This document shows positions 27,637-39,300 of a stretch of DNA of 64,000 nt, piece after piece. The DNA lies in the NCBI GenBank assembly GCA_037349105.1, contig JAYJMM010000124.1:5006001-5070000 (forward strand), written 5' to 3'. Source of the stretch: Limnomonas spitsbergensis. Its lineage: Eukaryota; Chlorophyta; Chlorophyceae; Chlamydomonadales. The position numbers and the translations under genes are program-made. The notes under the pieces were generated by a model. That model saw only the letters and a program-made list of their open reading frames with translations, made no database searches and had not been told where the DNA came from. How positions within the stretch are numbered: the first letter of the stretch is position 1; every line of letters begins with the position of its first letter.

Positions 27637-29979
27637 ATGGTGGGTCCTCGCACATACCGGCCCAACAAGAAACGCACCAATGGGGCATTATTGCAAGACG
27701 CTGATAATAATCGTGCCTGCAGGGTCGCCTAGTGACACAAGTACCTAATGAGGATCCGGAGAGGATCAAGCGAGTGCTGGATGCAAAATACAGGGTAAGG
27801 ATTGCTTGCCAAAGGCTTTTGCGAGCTGGGCTGGCATCTGATCATATCATACTTCGACCGCAGACCATTGGGATTGATAAGAATGCCTTGGCGACGCAAG
27901 TTGAGGAGAAGAGGCAGAGGGAGGCTAACGAGAGGGAACGCGATGAGTGAGTTCTCCCTTCCGCGTTGATGCAGCACAGCGGATACCTCGCAACGCTGTG
28001 GGGAATGCAGGCTAATATCTCCCCTGTTTTATTTATGCAGGAACTTTGCTCAAATGTCTCGCTACTACGCGGACCAGCTACAGCTGCAGCAGCAGGAGGC
28101 GGATCGCCTCAACAGGGCCAACAAGGCGAACGTGGAGAACTTTAGACAAGAGAACCAGGTAGGAATAGGACGAGGCAGCCTCGTAGGAGACTGTGGCTCT
28201 GCTCCGCCGTATGCAGCTAAGCATACATTACACAACCTCACACACAACCCCTCAGCATGCCAGTATGCGATCCCTCACTCATTACCCTCCACATGGAGCC
28301 AAGCATGCATGAAGCACCCTCACAGTCCCTGACAACCTCAAAACCCCATGACCCTGCAGCTGAAGCACACGACCAAAGAGTGGGACCTCAACCGGCCCGA
28401 CCACAAGGCCATTGACAGCTCAGCAAGGGTTGGAGACGACGACCCCCGTGTCGGCACCGCCTCCATGCAGAAGTTTGAGGGGGAAGATCTATCGGTAGGT
28501 TTCTGATGCGCCTGCTTGAAAGGGGCATGAATGGATGATAGGCATACCCCGCGCAACTTGGGAAGGGATCATACACACATTTTATACCCTCCAGGATTAC
28601 ACACCTAGTGACACCTGCTGGAGAGGATCCTGCATGGATGACAGGCGCAACCCATGCAATGCAGAGAACGAACCCCTGTGTTATTACGCTGAGCAAGTGG
28701 ACAGTCTGTCCCAGTGGCAGTGTCCTGCTGGGGTCTTTGCATGCTCTACAGCGGGCATGCACAGACACGCTGAACACCACACCCTCCCGTTGTCCATGTC
28801 AGTGCTCACTCGGCCACCTTTGGGGGGCTGCTACTTGGCCACCATTGGGCCGATTGGGACCAATATGTAGCTGAAGCGATGAAGAAAAAATACTGCACCC
28901 TTTTTCCTGCACAGGCTGGCGACCGCAAGCAAGCGCAGATTGATCAGGCCAAGGCCTGGTGGGAGGAGCAGGCCGCCATGAAGGCAGCGATGAAGGCCGC
29001 AGAGGCAGAGGCCGAGATGGCACACGCTGAGCTGGTCAAGTACCAGGACCTGGTGCAGTTAGACTCCCGGTCCCAGGAGGCGTCCATGCGGCGCGAGATG
29101 AACGGGGCAACCAACGACATCAACCGTCAGCTCGCAGAGGAGAAGCGGCTACGGGAGCGGTACGCAAAGGCTGCTGAGCTGGCGGCAAATATGGCTGAGC
29201 TGGACACGACGCTCAGCTCGCCGTTCATGACTGAGGACCCCAACCTTGCAGCCTCAGCCTTATCGGCGCTCAGAGTTAGGAAAGACCACTTTAAGGTAGG
29301 AGGGCATGCCGAATGTCGAGTTTGGCCGTGATGGGTGTCAGGCATGCCAAGGGCTGACGCATCATGTCATCTGAACATGATGTGTGTACAGGGTTAAAGA
29401 CAGATTTTTCTTTATCAGTCAGCACGGCTTAAACCGGAGAGTCAAGGGCCAACGGATCATGTCGTCTGCGAATCTGTGCTTTGCATGCGTGCATGTCTCC
29501 CTGGCCTCTTTTTCATCCAGGAGTTGGAATGGCTTGTACTGCCGGATGTACATCTCAATGAACCTCTCTCCAGGAGTGCCTCTGTGGAACCCTGTTTTAC
29601 CCAAGGTGATGCCCTGGTGCCTAAACCCTTAATCCTCATCTCTAAACCTTCTTCTCTGCTCTCTCAGGGCATGACAGAGGGGGAGAAGAAGGCGATACTG
29701 GACGCCCAGCTCGCGCAGATGGAGGAGAACAAGGCGCGACGGGAGGCGAGAGCAATGGAGGAGGCGTTGTACGCGCGCACGCAGCACGACATCCAGCGCG
29801 CGCTGCAGGCTCAGAGTGCGCAGGTGGATGACTTCAAGCGGGCGCAGCTGGCCAAGGCGCAAGACATGCTGAAGAAGCAGGTTAGGGAGAAGGAGCAGCG
29901 GGACAAGGACCAGGCAAACCTGTACCGCAATAAGATCCATGACAGTTACTTTCAGCAGTTCGGCACAAGCCATAGGTAG
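27637..29979 (+). CDS. RIB43A-like ciliary doublet microtubule protein
   Basis: Filamentous inner protein of the protofilament ribbon of axonemal doublet microtubules. Exons: 27637-27639 (start codon only, inferred), 27723-27794, 27864-27946, 28041-28158, 28360-28494, 28915-29295, 29668-29979, giving 367 aa. The family is usually about 380 aa. Seen: the N-terminal TIGIDKNAL block, DDDPRVGTASMQKFEGEDL, SSPFMTEDPNLA, GMTEGEKKAILDAQ, and the C-terminal DSYFQQFGTSHR, all family hallmarks in the family order. The rest is long alpha-helical coiled coil rich in Glu, Lys, Arg and Gln. The ATG-only first exon is the simplest way to supply a start (ATG followed by GTGGGT, next acceptor 27722, phase 0); a different upstream exon is possible. 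Confidence 0.92.
28795..28880 (-). repeat. Family A repeat, RIB43A intron 5
   Basis: Inverted short copy: CTTTGGGGGGCTGC, then ATTGGGCCGATTGGGACCAA, then TATGTAGCTGAAG. Confidence 0.6.
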
Positions 29980-30719
29980 CTGGGTCATTTGGTGGATCTC
30001 TTAAAACGCAATTGCTCTGGATTGCTTCCTCTCCATTATCTGCGGGGAAACCTGCCATCACTGTGACATATGCCACCCAATGCGCTTATCGTGCCCCCTC
30101 CCCCCCAAATGTTGTGGGGGGGGAAGTTCAAACGTCCAAGCATGATTGTATGAATAGCCTAGAATATGGTACCGCCGTTTTGATTATATTAGTTACTTCA
30201 ACAATCGTTTAAAAGAATTGTTATACCGTTATAGGAAGCGTCATCGCCGATTGCAAAAATTGGCCGTGATCTGTCTACTCTGCAAACCTCGCACTTCAGT
30301 ATCTTGCTCCTTTTTTTGTGTCCACACTGTAATGTTGATAACTGTTGCTGGCAGTTGAAGTTCTGATGCTTGCCCTGTTACCTGAGATTGTGCCTAGCTC
30401 CTCCGCAGTCCTCATGACCATCCAGAGAGGCAATGCAGTCACAACAGCCAGGTTTAGTCGCTGACACTCTATCATTCCAGGTAGAGGAGACTGATCAACT
30501 GCCCTGACAGTCTGAGTGAAGTCAGTTGGGGCCCCGTTAGGGAGAGGCTGCCCTGGCTGTTGTGCTGGGAGAGGCTGACAAATCACTGCAAGCACTTACA
30601 AAACGAATGTTTGACGCCTTCTACCGTATTTGGATCTTGGCAGATCCTTTGTATCACACGCGATTGTGCTCCTCCTAGATTGTGCTACTGGCCCAGCATG
30701 AAATCTGCCACTGGCAGGA

Positions 30720-30870
30720 GAGGAGGACATGGTTACCCTGCGATTCGACTACATCATGGCCAACAACAAGGGGGCCTGGTGCAGCACGCCTTGCTGCTTT
30801 GGCCTCTAGCCGGTGCTCGGTCAAGTTTGGCCCTCAAGAGCCCTGTCTCGCTGCCCCAAAAAATGGTGAC
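30720..30870 (+). repeat. Family A repeat, intergenic
   Basis: CTACATCATGGCC, a GGCCTGGTGCAGCACGCCTTG block, CGGTCAAGTTTGGCCCTCAA and a CTGCCCCAAAAAATGG end, in family A order. Confidence 0.65.
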
Positions 30871-30924
30871 ATGCCCATAAAGTAAACGGTGGCGTTTTTG
30901 AGCGAGGGCTTTTTACGGTGCCTC

Positions 30925-31040
30925 GAAGAGTTTAAGGCTGAAGACCACAAACCATAGGGTCTGGAACGGAGTATCGGAATCCGAAGAGGAAGACCCCCGG
31001 CCCACAGACTGGGCATCAGCAATTCAGCATGCATGTACAG
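30925..31040 (-). pseudogene. Second LINE fragment copy
   Basis: The reverse strand reads LWAGGLPLRIP..RSRPYGLWSS, which parallels LWARGLPLWIT..RRPHGLSSP at about 31800-31900. The same reverse-transcriptase-adjacent segment is therefore present twice, about 870 bp apart. Confidence 0.55.
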
Positions 31041-31044
31041 AGTC

Positions 31045-32050
31045 TAAAATCGGCACCCGAGAGGACACTCGCGGGTGCCACTTTTTAGTCTTGTTTGCAT
31101 GATTTGTTTGGAGCAATTGGTAACGTCACACCTCTGGGTCTTGCTAGAAAAAAGGCTCGGCCATGTGAGTGCCCTTCTAATTCTGCTCTTGAGGCAGGGC
31201 CGCGACCTGAGGTGGTCGTTGGCCCACGCCATATCACTGTAGTTGGCTGCCGGCGCATCATAGACAGACGCCAACCGGATGTGTGTAGGCAAATGATGCC
31301 TTAGTCACACCTTGGCGGCCATGCGGTGGCAAAGCCGCCAAAGGCGCCTCTCTAGCCTGCTTTGCCCGCTTCATGCTACCGTTTTCGTGATGAATGATGT
31401 CCAAGAACTTGAAGTCTGGGACTTGCTTCAGCACTGTCCTATCTGGGCCAAACACGCAGACCTGTGTCGGCTGTCAGCAGGCGCTGCTAAGCGTCTGCCG
31501 TACGCCAAGATCTCTGTCTTGCTGACATTGACATGAAGCTGTTTATCTGCTGCGTACTCATGAAGGGCATCTAGCATGCGCTGCAGCCAGTGCAGCCCTG
31601 CCGGGCTGCCGGCTAGTAGGGAGAGGTCACCCGCATATAGCAGACAGCCTCCAGCACAAAGCCTTCTGCCGAGCACTTGGCTGCAATCATGCCCGGCAGA
31701 TTGCCGGGGTAGAGGCTGAAGAGCAGAGGGATCATTTGGCAGCCTTGCTTGATGCCTCGGGTGCAAGGCACAGGGCCGGTGCTTTTATGGCCGTCTGTTA
31801 GACTGGGAGACGACAACCCATGGGGTCTGCGACAATGAATTGTAATCCAAAGAGGAAGGCCCCTGGCCCACAGACCGGGCACCAGCATGCACACTGTATA
31901 AGTAAGCCTGTATGGTATTGGTCTGCTGGTATGATCCTCATATGCCTGTTTGGCAGGTAGGGCACGCTTCCAAACAGTCTGTCCTGTGGCTGCTCTGGGA
32001 TTTCCCGGTATGGTTGATTTCTCGTTTTTTTCTGCATAATGCAAGAATGT
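31045..32050 (-). pseudogene. Decayed non-LTR retrotransposon (LINE) reverse transcriptase
   Basis: Minus-strand reading gives GIKQGCQMIPLLFSLYPGNL (about 31690-31765), the usual template-binding block of LINE reverse transcriptases. It is followed in a different frame by LLYAGDLSLLAGSPAGL (about 31626), the YADD catalytic box with Asp changed to Gly, and then by LHVNVSKTEILAYG and KFLDIIHHENGS. The frame jump between the two blocks and the altered catalytic box show the copy is dead. Downstream it reads YDAPAANYSDMAWANDHLR, which recurs at 55545-55800 on the plus strand. Endonuclease and 5' parts were not found. Confidence 0.8.
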
Positions 32051-32617
32051 GACAACACCCTTGAGAATACAAGGGGTTCATATGGTAATACCAGTATTCC
32101 AGAGTGAAGAGGAGCTAATCTCTGCCAACCCAATGTTTTGGAGGTGGTTCTCTTGATGACCGGGAGCATGGCCGCATGGGTATTGGACACCGGAACAAAT
32201 GAACCCAGAGGTAGCAGATCATGCAGTTCCACGTAAGGCCGCTTGCCTCATGGCCAAGATTAAATATGTTTGGCCCATCATGAGTTATATGCTGCCACTG
32301 CTACCGGTACTGCGAAGATAGTGTACCGGTTGCATGATTTGTGCAGTTAGTGCCTGAACCTGCCTTACCGGTAATGAAGCACCTTGATCTCAGTGCTACG
32401 CATATTTAAATCTCTAACACACACCTTTAGGATGTTTTTGCTGAAGCTCGCAAACTTCCTATCCTATTACCGGTAAATGCAAAGAGAGCCATGCTTGTAG
32501 GCTGTCATTTTTCATCAACCAACCTCAACCGACCGACCTGGAAGCCTCTGGACGTTCATTGCGCCTCCAGCACACAATCGCGTCTTCAAGAAACCATCAG
32601 CTCTGCAAATATATCCC

Positions 32618-33411
32618 ATGGCAGCTATCAGACGTCTCATCCCTCTTCTCGATCGCGTGCTGGTCGAACGTGTGGTGGCTGCCGTAAAGTCGCCAGGTGG
32701 CGTGCTCCTGCCTGAATCTGCGCTGCCCAAGGTCAGGGAAGAGTCGATCGCATTTTGATTTCGATCGCATCATGAAATCAGGGGCTCTTACTTAATGCGC
32801 ACACAGGTGAACGAGGGCGTGATTCTGGCAGTCGGACCCGGCAGGCGTAACAAGGACGGAGAGCTGATCCCAGTTGGCGTCAAAGAGGGTGACAAGGTCT
32901 TGCTGCCTGAGTACGGGGGCAGCCTTGTTAAGATGGACACGAAGGAGTGAGTATTTCAGCGCCAGTGGAGGACCACATGGGGTCATGAGACAAGTTGCAA
33001 AGAGATGTGAATGGGATCAATCTGGGCTCGTTTTGTGAAGGGCATGGTACAGCATCTCGCACTTTGAAGCCTGGCCAGAGCACTGCTCTGCATTTGTGTT
33101 GTACGATCTAAATGCATGTCTGCATGGGCTGTGCCCTGTTGATCTGCTCGATGCGCAGCTGGCATGTGCTATCGTGCTGGGGCTGCCCTCCTATTTAATA
33201 CGCTTCAGCACATGTAAGCTGCATCATGCCCTGCGACTGTGCGGTCATGCCCAGCTGCTGGGTCCACCGGCTGTAGGCCAGTCTAGCCACTGGCCCAATA
33301 GTGGCTGCCTGGCGGCCCCGAAAGCGACCTGGCACTGAATACATTTTCTTGTACACCTGCAGGATGTTCCTGTACCGAGATGAGGAAATCCTGGGAATCC
33401 TTAAAGATTGA
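32618..33411 (+). CDS. 10 kDa chaperonin (GroES/CPN10), mitochondrial type
   Basis: Co-chaperonin that caps CPN60 barrels during folding of imported proteins. Three exons: 32618-32731, 32807-32946, 33363-33411. They give exactly 100 aa, the usual single-domain length; plastid CPN20 would be about twice this. Seen: [12 protein letters not shown] at the start, [11 protein letters not shown] in the mobile-loop position, [42 protein letters not shown] at the end. No cleavable presequence is evident, as is normal for mitochondrial CPN10. The phase-2 junction at exon 2/3 restores Glu. Intron 2 carries a family A repeat. Confidence 0.97.
33215..33345 (+). repeat. Family A repeat, chaperonin intron 2
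   Basis: TGCTGGGTCCACCGGCTGTAG, GCCAGTCTAGCCACTGGCCC, GTGGCTGCCTGGCGGCCCCG and an ACCTGGCAC end, in family A order. Confidence 0.65.
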
Positions 33412-33834
33412 TGATCCGCTGCATTGGACAGCAAGCCGCCTGGAGGGATTGGAGAAATGGCGTCGCTAAGCAACACCTTGACTCGATCAAGGTATCCCGA
33501 TAGTTCATCGCAAATCAAATAGGCTCATTGCAGTCTGATATTTTTCTGGTGTAGCAATCTAGGCATGAATCGCCTTGACCATTTAGCCTGGCCATGACTA
33601 GCCTTGTACCATTAGACGGGGCAAGCACCGATGAATACTGAAACTTGTGTTCTAGCCCAAGATATTTGTAATCGGTCATGGATCTGTATAGGGAGGTGGT
33701 TGAACTCCACACTTCTAACCATCGATATATGGTAGAGGACAGGCACTGATGGGGACACAAAGTTTTCCCCCACCAAAGCCCGGCTAAATTACTGAGGTAC
33801 ACACACACACACAAGAAAGCTTCCTCATGCTCAG

Positions 33835-33930
33835 CCAGTCATGCTGCTTGGACATGTGTCTGTTTTCAGTCAAGTTTTTGCCCCAATCGGGCCCTTGGAA
33901 CGGCATTGGCTGCCAGTAGATTTGTTGGAT
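33835..33930 (+). repeat. Family A repeat, partial
   Basis: TGCTTGGACATGTGTCTG, then TCAAGTTTTTGCCCCAATCG and GCATTGGCTGCC, as in the copy at 21265-21400. Confidence 0.5.
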
Positions 33931-35524
33931 CCTGTCACCGGTACGCACTGAATGAGAAGCGATGCCCAGTTTGCCTCAGTCACCTGCCCTCCACCCTCAC
34001 CCATATGCCTAGCTTCCTAGCCATGATCTGCCTAGTCTCCCTCAGTCATCTGCCCTGCCACCTCGAGTAACCTTGACATCGCAGCTTGTCTTGGTACGTG
34101 CTCTCTGGTATGTTTGGCTTTTCGTCCATGCAGCTCATGTTCCAGCCGACCAGTTCGACGCATGGTGAAGATCAGCAAGACCTCATGATGACAAAATCAT
34201 GTTATTTGCGCCCATGCGCAGAATGCCACTGCAGCATTGGTACAAAGCTGAGCATTGTGATGCCATTGTTTTTTATTTTAGCCCTTTCACACTTGTCAAG
34301 GAGATGGGTCACTACCTCTGGAGAAAACTGTCCCCTTCCAAGATGAAATAAAGGGACTGGGATGCGAGATAAATCCCCCAAAGCACTCCGACTTATCCCT
34401 CCTGTGGTCAAATACTCAAATGGTGAAACATTAACGGACTGCAGCCGTGCATGCAGAACCACTCCTTAGCATGCAAGTGGCCCACCAAGTGAAGGAGGGC
34501 GTGACAGTGTATCCCGTGTCAAACCGATTCGTTCCCTCCTGCAGAGCTCCAAGCTGTGCTCGAAAGGAATCCTCAAACAAGCCTGGTTTTATGGAACTCC
34601 TAATATCGCTTGGGGTTGTGACCATCCACCCGCCCTTCTATGCTGGAAGGGGCACCTGATTATGAACACGGTCGCCAGATATGGGCACTGGAGCAAATAA
34701 AACGGGAAAAACATATCATTCCGCTGGCCTCTCCATGCACTGCTTTTGCAAGAAGCCCGAAGCATCTCAGGACCACAGACACAAAGGAGCACCTCTAGTC
34801 AACAGAGGTGTAACGTTATTGACCTCCAGTCAACAGGTTGATAGCAAATAGCATTGAGAATTGTCAACGCTCAACCCCCCTGGTAAACATTGGTCATGGA
34901 AGAATGAGCGGAAAGCCTGCAGGTGTCTGCGCAGGAAGACTACTCGAGACCTTCTGCGTAGACGCGTAACCCTGCAGCGCAGAGCTGATCTCAGACATAA
35001 TTTAACTTCCTTAGGTACGGCAATGTTTGATCCCCCCTGGCCCTGTGCCCCATAGGCACACTGGGGAATGGCTCACCGGTATGAGAAAATTGTATTCCAA
35101 TGTGCAAGGTACCGGTATAGAGGCGATGTAGTTCTGTAAAACTAGAGAGCATGAAGTACACTGCCAGGACCTAAGTAAGTATTGACAGAGAAGTATGGAT
35201 TCAAAGGAGTGCTGCTGCCGGTGCATGTGGTACTGTACCCGGTAAGCCGCCACTGACCGATGTGCTTGCAGCACCACCGGGTACTGTGGATGTTTAGAAC
35301 GGTGCATGCCCGCTGGGCCCTGCTGAACGCTCGGCTGCGTGGGGCTGGTAGAAAATGACTAAATTTAATTCTGCTACCATGCACAGCCAGGACTGGTGCT
35401 GCCATCCCCCTTCATATGTGAGGCGGACAGGAACATGAAACCCGGCGATCTAGATATGAGGAGAGAGAAGATCTTCTGGCGGGTTGAATCCCTCAAAGAG
35501 TGCTGTTTATGTATTTTTAGTGAT

Positions 35525-35690
35525 TCAGTCACGCTTTAGCTACATCATGGAGGAGGGTACGCACCATCCTAAACTTCAGCTACGTCACAGACCACAGCTG
35601 AGAGAGCCTGGTGCAGCAAGGCCTGCTGCTTGAGCCACCGGCAGTAGGCCAGTCAAGGTTTGGTCTCAAGCAGCCCAGTTAGCACTGTCC
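35525..35690 (+). repeat. Family A repeat, intergenic
   Basis: TTTAGCTACATCATGG, TTCAGCTACGTCAC, GCAGCAAGGCCTGCTGCTTG, GCAGTAGGCCAGTCAAGG and TTTGGTCTCAAGCAGCCCAG. This is one of the most complete copies. Confidence 0.7.
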
Positions 35691-36330
35691 AGCTGCCCTT
35701 CATCTACGGTGTTCTGGCAAACGTGGAAATGAATTTGTCTGCTGCACGGCTCGATGCACAGCTCAGCAACCTTTTGATACATCAAGCTCCATCAGATACA
35801 GCAATGCATGTGCCTGTGATGCTATTTCCTGGTCAACACATTTGAACACCTGTGCTGCATGGGCTACGGTTCTGAGTAGTCAGCTGTTGGGCACTAGTGG
35901 TCGGGCATCAGGCACTCTGCATGAAACCAGTTTCAGAATTCATCGCCAGTATCACACCTGTATACACTGTCATCGACTGAATGATCTTAGGAAGGACTAC
36001 GCAATGGCGGAATCGTCCGCAGCGTGTGCACGTATGAGGCTAAAGCCCTGCGTGGAGACAGGCATCTACGGGAAGGGCACCTGCAGGACATGTCACATTT
36101 AAGATAAGCGAATTTCTCGGCCGGGAATCGGGATGACAATTCTTACTCTTGTTTTAAAACCTAGTTCAAAACACGGTATGTGTGGGAAAGTTCCGGGAAA
36201 CTCTTCTCTCTGATTGCCATCAGGATTGGGTAGATGCGGGTTGATGGGAGGCCCAATTACGTTATCCATGAACTGCGCCTCGCAACATTTTAACGCGAAT
36301 TAGGCCTGGATGGATTAGAAATTTGCAAAC

Positions 36331-39300
36331 ATGGTATACATGGATCTTCCAACTTGGATGTTCCCAGTCCTAGTTTGTGATGCCGCCCCTCCTGTTGACA
36401 GCACAGTTCGAGCCCTTCGGGCCTGGAAAGATGTACAGTCCGTGACCTGCAGCCTAGCTTGGGTCGGTGGGAGACAAACCTGCGACCTGCTCTTCGACCT
36501 TTGGAAGCAGACCGCGTGTGCATACCACTTCCGCCCCGTAGCCGTCATATTAGCGACTCTAGTCGCGACCTTGTTCATAGCGGCCGCATCTTGGACCGCT
36601 GTGTCCCGCATGCTCAGGTATGACAACGCACCTACCGGTACCTCCCTTAGGGTTTGCCGCATCTATCGTCAAACGCTGCAATGCTCTTTTTATCCCACCA
36701 TTCATCGCTCATCTCATACTCCATGCAGGTACTATGCAGCCAAGCGCGGGAGTGCGTTTGTCCATTGCTCACTTTCAGCCATCAGGGAGTGGCGTGCCCA
36801 CCATGTGGTGCTGTACCCTCCCACCCCGCACCGCTGGACCACGGTCAGCGAATGCAATGCACCCGTCGTGTGCTGTGTGTGCATGAACCCGGTGACTGGC
36901 TCGCAGTGGCAGGTGAGTGACGCAAGCGGATCTGATGCCTGCTTTGACTGCAAAAGGTGCAAAATCTAGCCTTGTTGAGGACACATGGATGGTTGGATGG
37001 CTGGAATATCTAGTATGAACGCCTCTAAAGAGGTTCCAGCATCCAGCATGGCTAAGTGTGCATGGATGTATGTATGGAGGATGCAACTGGGCCTGCACAC
37101 TGCCTCGTCATCCATACAACTGAATCTTCCTCTCATCCCTAAACGGTAACGGCGCGGATGTGGCTTCGGCCCAGGCTGCGCTGTTTCCGTAACTCTCACG
37201 CCTCCCACAGGGCGCAGCTTTCTTTCTTTCTCATCCCTCGCACCAAGTGGTGAATTTCCTGACATGGTGTTGGCGCAGGATACCGGTTGCGTTTGCATGA
37301 ATCCTGGCTCTCATCCTGCTACAATTTGTGGCATGAACAATGTGAACATCTAATCCCTAATGTCACCCCTTCTCTCTTCCTGCAGTCCTGTGAGTACTGC
37401 AGTGTCGTTGTACACATCCGTTGCTGCCGCTACACCCCTCATGACTGCCGCCCTTTGGCGGTACGGTCGGAACAGCCAGCTCATGACTGGAAGCCAGCGG
37501 GGGTGGTCTTACCACTGCTACAGGTGCGGGTTACTCACAATTGTGCTAAACTAAAAGGACTGGTGCATGCCATGGATGATTGAAGGATGCGCGAGCCAAA
37601 CTAAAAAAAATGGTGCATGCCATGAATGATTAAAGGGAGGATGCGGGGTTGGAGGAGGGGGACGTAGGTAGGCTCCTACTTCTACTGGCATGCACACATA
37701 CCGGTAATGGAGGAAACAGCTTGACGCAAGTAAAATGGATTCCGGTATCTCATACCAAACACGATATCGCAATCATAAAAACTATTACCTGCTCCAAGAA
37801 TGAAAATACCACAGCGTTACATGCCTAGCGCGTTCCTGTAGATTTGAATAGCCTTCCCTCAAAGTCAACGTTGTTTATGGGAGAGGGGGTCATTACATTT
37901 TACTATTTATCGATCTTCGACGCCAGCTTCAGTCGGAAATCAAGAGTTTTGGTCCACTTTCCCCAATTGAAGGAACAATTTATTCATACCCGAAGGAAGG
38001 CAATTCAAATCTACGGGAGAGGGTTCAAAAACAGTCCTCAAAAGCTTACACAGTCTCACTGCTGTGTGTCTCAGTGCGTTCCGCAAAGGTCAACCACACG
38101 ACTCCTCTCCCAAATCGCCGCAATTCTCCCCGTTCCAGCTCCAAACCAATCCCCCCCAATCACCTCTGGTCGCCTCAGGGTGACGAAAACCACACCGGAG
38201 AGGGCGGCAGCCCTGTGCCCTCTGTCTCCCTCACGGGCCTCACTGGCAGCTCCAGGGCCACCAGGGAGCTCCTGGCCATGGAGCTTTGCCTGTACTGCCA
38301 TCAACCCTGCGAGGTTGGCCTGTTCGCCGTGGAACCTGTTTGGTGCTGCACCTGCTGGTGGGTGTGAGGGGGGGGTCAGACAGGGGGGCACCAGCAGGGC
38401 CTAGTTTAGGGTTTGGTGCTGCACCTGCTGGTGGGTTTGAGGAGGGCAGACGGGGGGCCACCAGCAGGGCCTAGTTTAGGGTTTGGTGCTACACCTGCTG
38501 GTGGGTGTGAGGGGGGCAGACGGGGGGCCACCAGCAGGGCCTAGTTTAGGGTTTGGTGCGGCACGTGCTGGTGGGTGTGAGGGGGGCAGACGGGGGGCCA
38601 CCAGCAGGGCCTAGTTTAGGGTTTGGTGCGGCACCTGCTGGTGGGTGTGAGGGGGGCAGACGGGGGGCCACCAGCAGGGTCTAGTTTAGGGTTTGGTGCG
38701 ACACCTGCTGGTGGGTGTGAGGGGGGCAGACAGGGGGGTGGCACCAGCAGGGCCTAGTTTAGGGTTTGGTGCGGCACCTGCTGGTGGGTGTGAAGGGGGC
38801 AGACGGGGGCCACCAGCAGGGCCTAGTTTAGGGTTCGGTGCGGCACCTGCTGGTGGGTGTGAGGGGGGCAGACGGGGGGCCACCAGCAGGGCCTAGTTTA
38901 GGGTTTGGTGCGACACCTGCTGGTGGGTGTGAGGGGGGCAGACGGGGGGCCACCAGCAGGGCCTAGTTTAGGGTTTGGTGCGACACCTGCTGGTGGGTGT
39001 GAGGGGGGCAGACGGGGGCCACCAGCAGGGCCTAGTTTAGGGTTTGGTGCGACACCTGCTGGTGGGTGTGAGGGGGGCAGACGGGTGGCCACCAGCAGGG
39101 CCTAGTTTAGGGTTTGGTGCGGCACCTGCTGGTGGGTGTGAGGGGGGCAGACGGGGGCCACCAGCAGGGCCTAGTTTAGGGTTTGGTGCGGCACCTGCTG
39201 GTGGGTGTGAGGGGGGCAGACGGGGGGCCACCAGCAGGGCCTAGTTTAGGGTCTGGTGCGACACCTGCTGGTGGGTGTGAGGGGGGCAGACGGGGGGCAC

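Larger units (their letters stand above)
29980..32617. other. Intergenic, RIB43A to chaperonin
   Basis: Contains a family A repeat at 30720-30870 and decayed LINE sequence at 30900-32050 on the minus strand. No intact gene seen. The 500 bases before 32618 should include the chaperonin promoter, but no motif stands out. Confidence 0.5.
33412..36330. other. Intergenic, chaperonin to DGK
   Basis: No gene recognised. Includes family A copies at 33835-33930 and 35525-35690, a short CA-rich run near 33799, and several ACCGGTA sites. The longest frames (34086-34346, 35842-36102) show no domain features. Confidence 0.5.
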
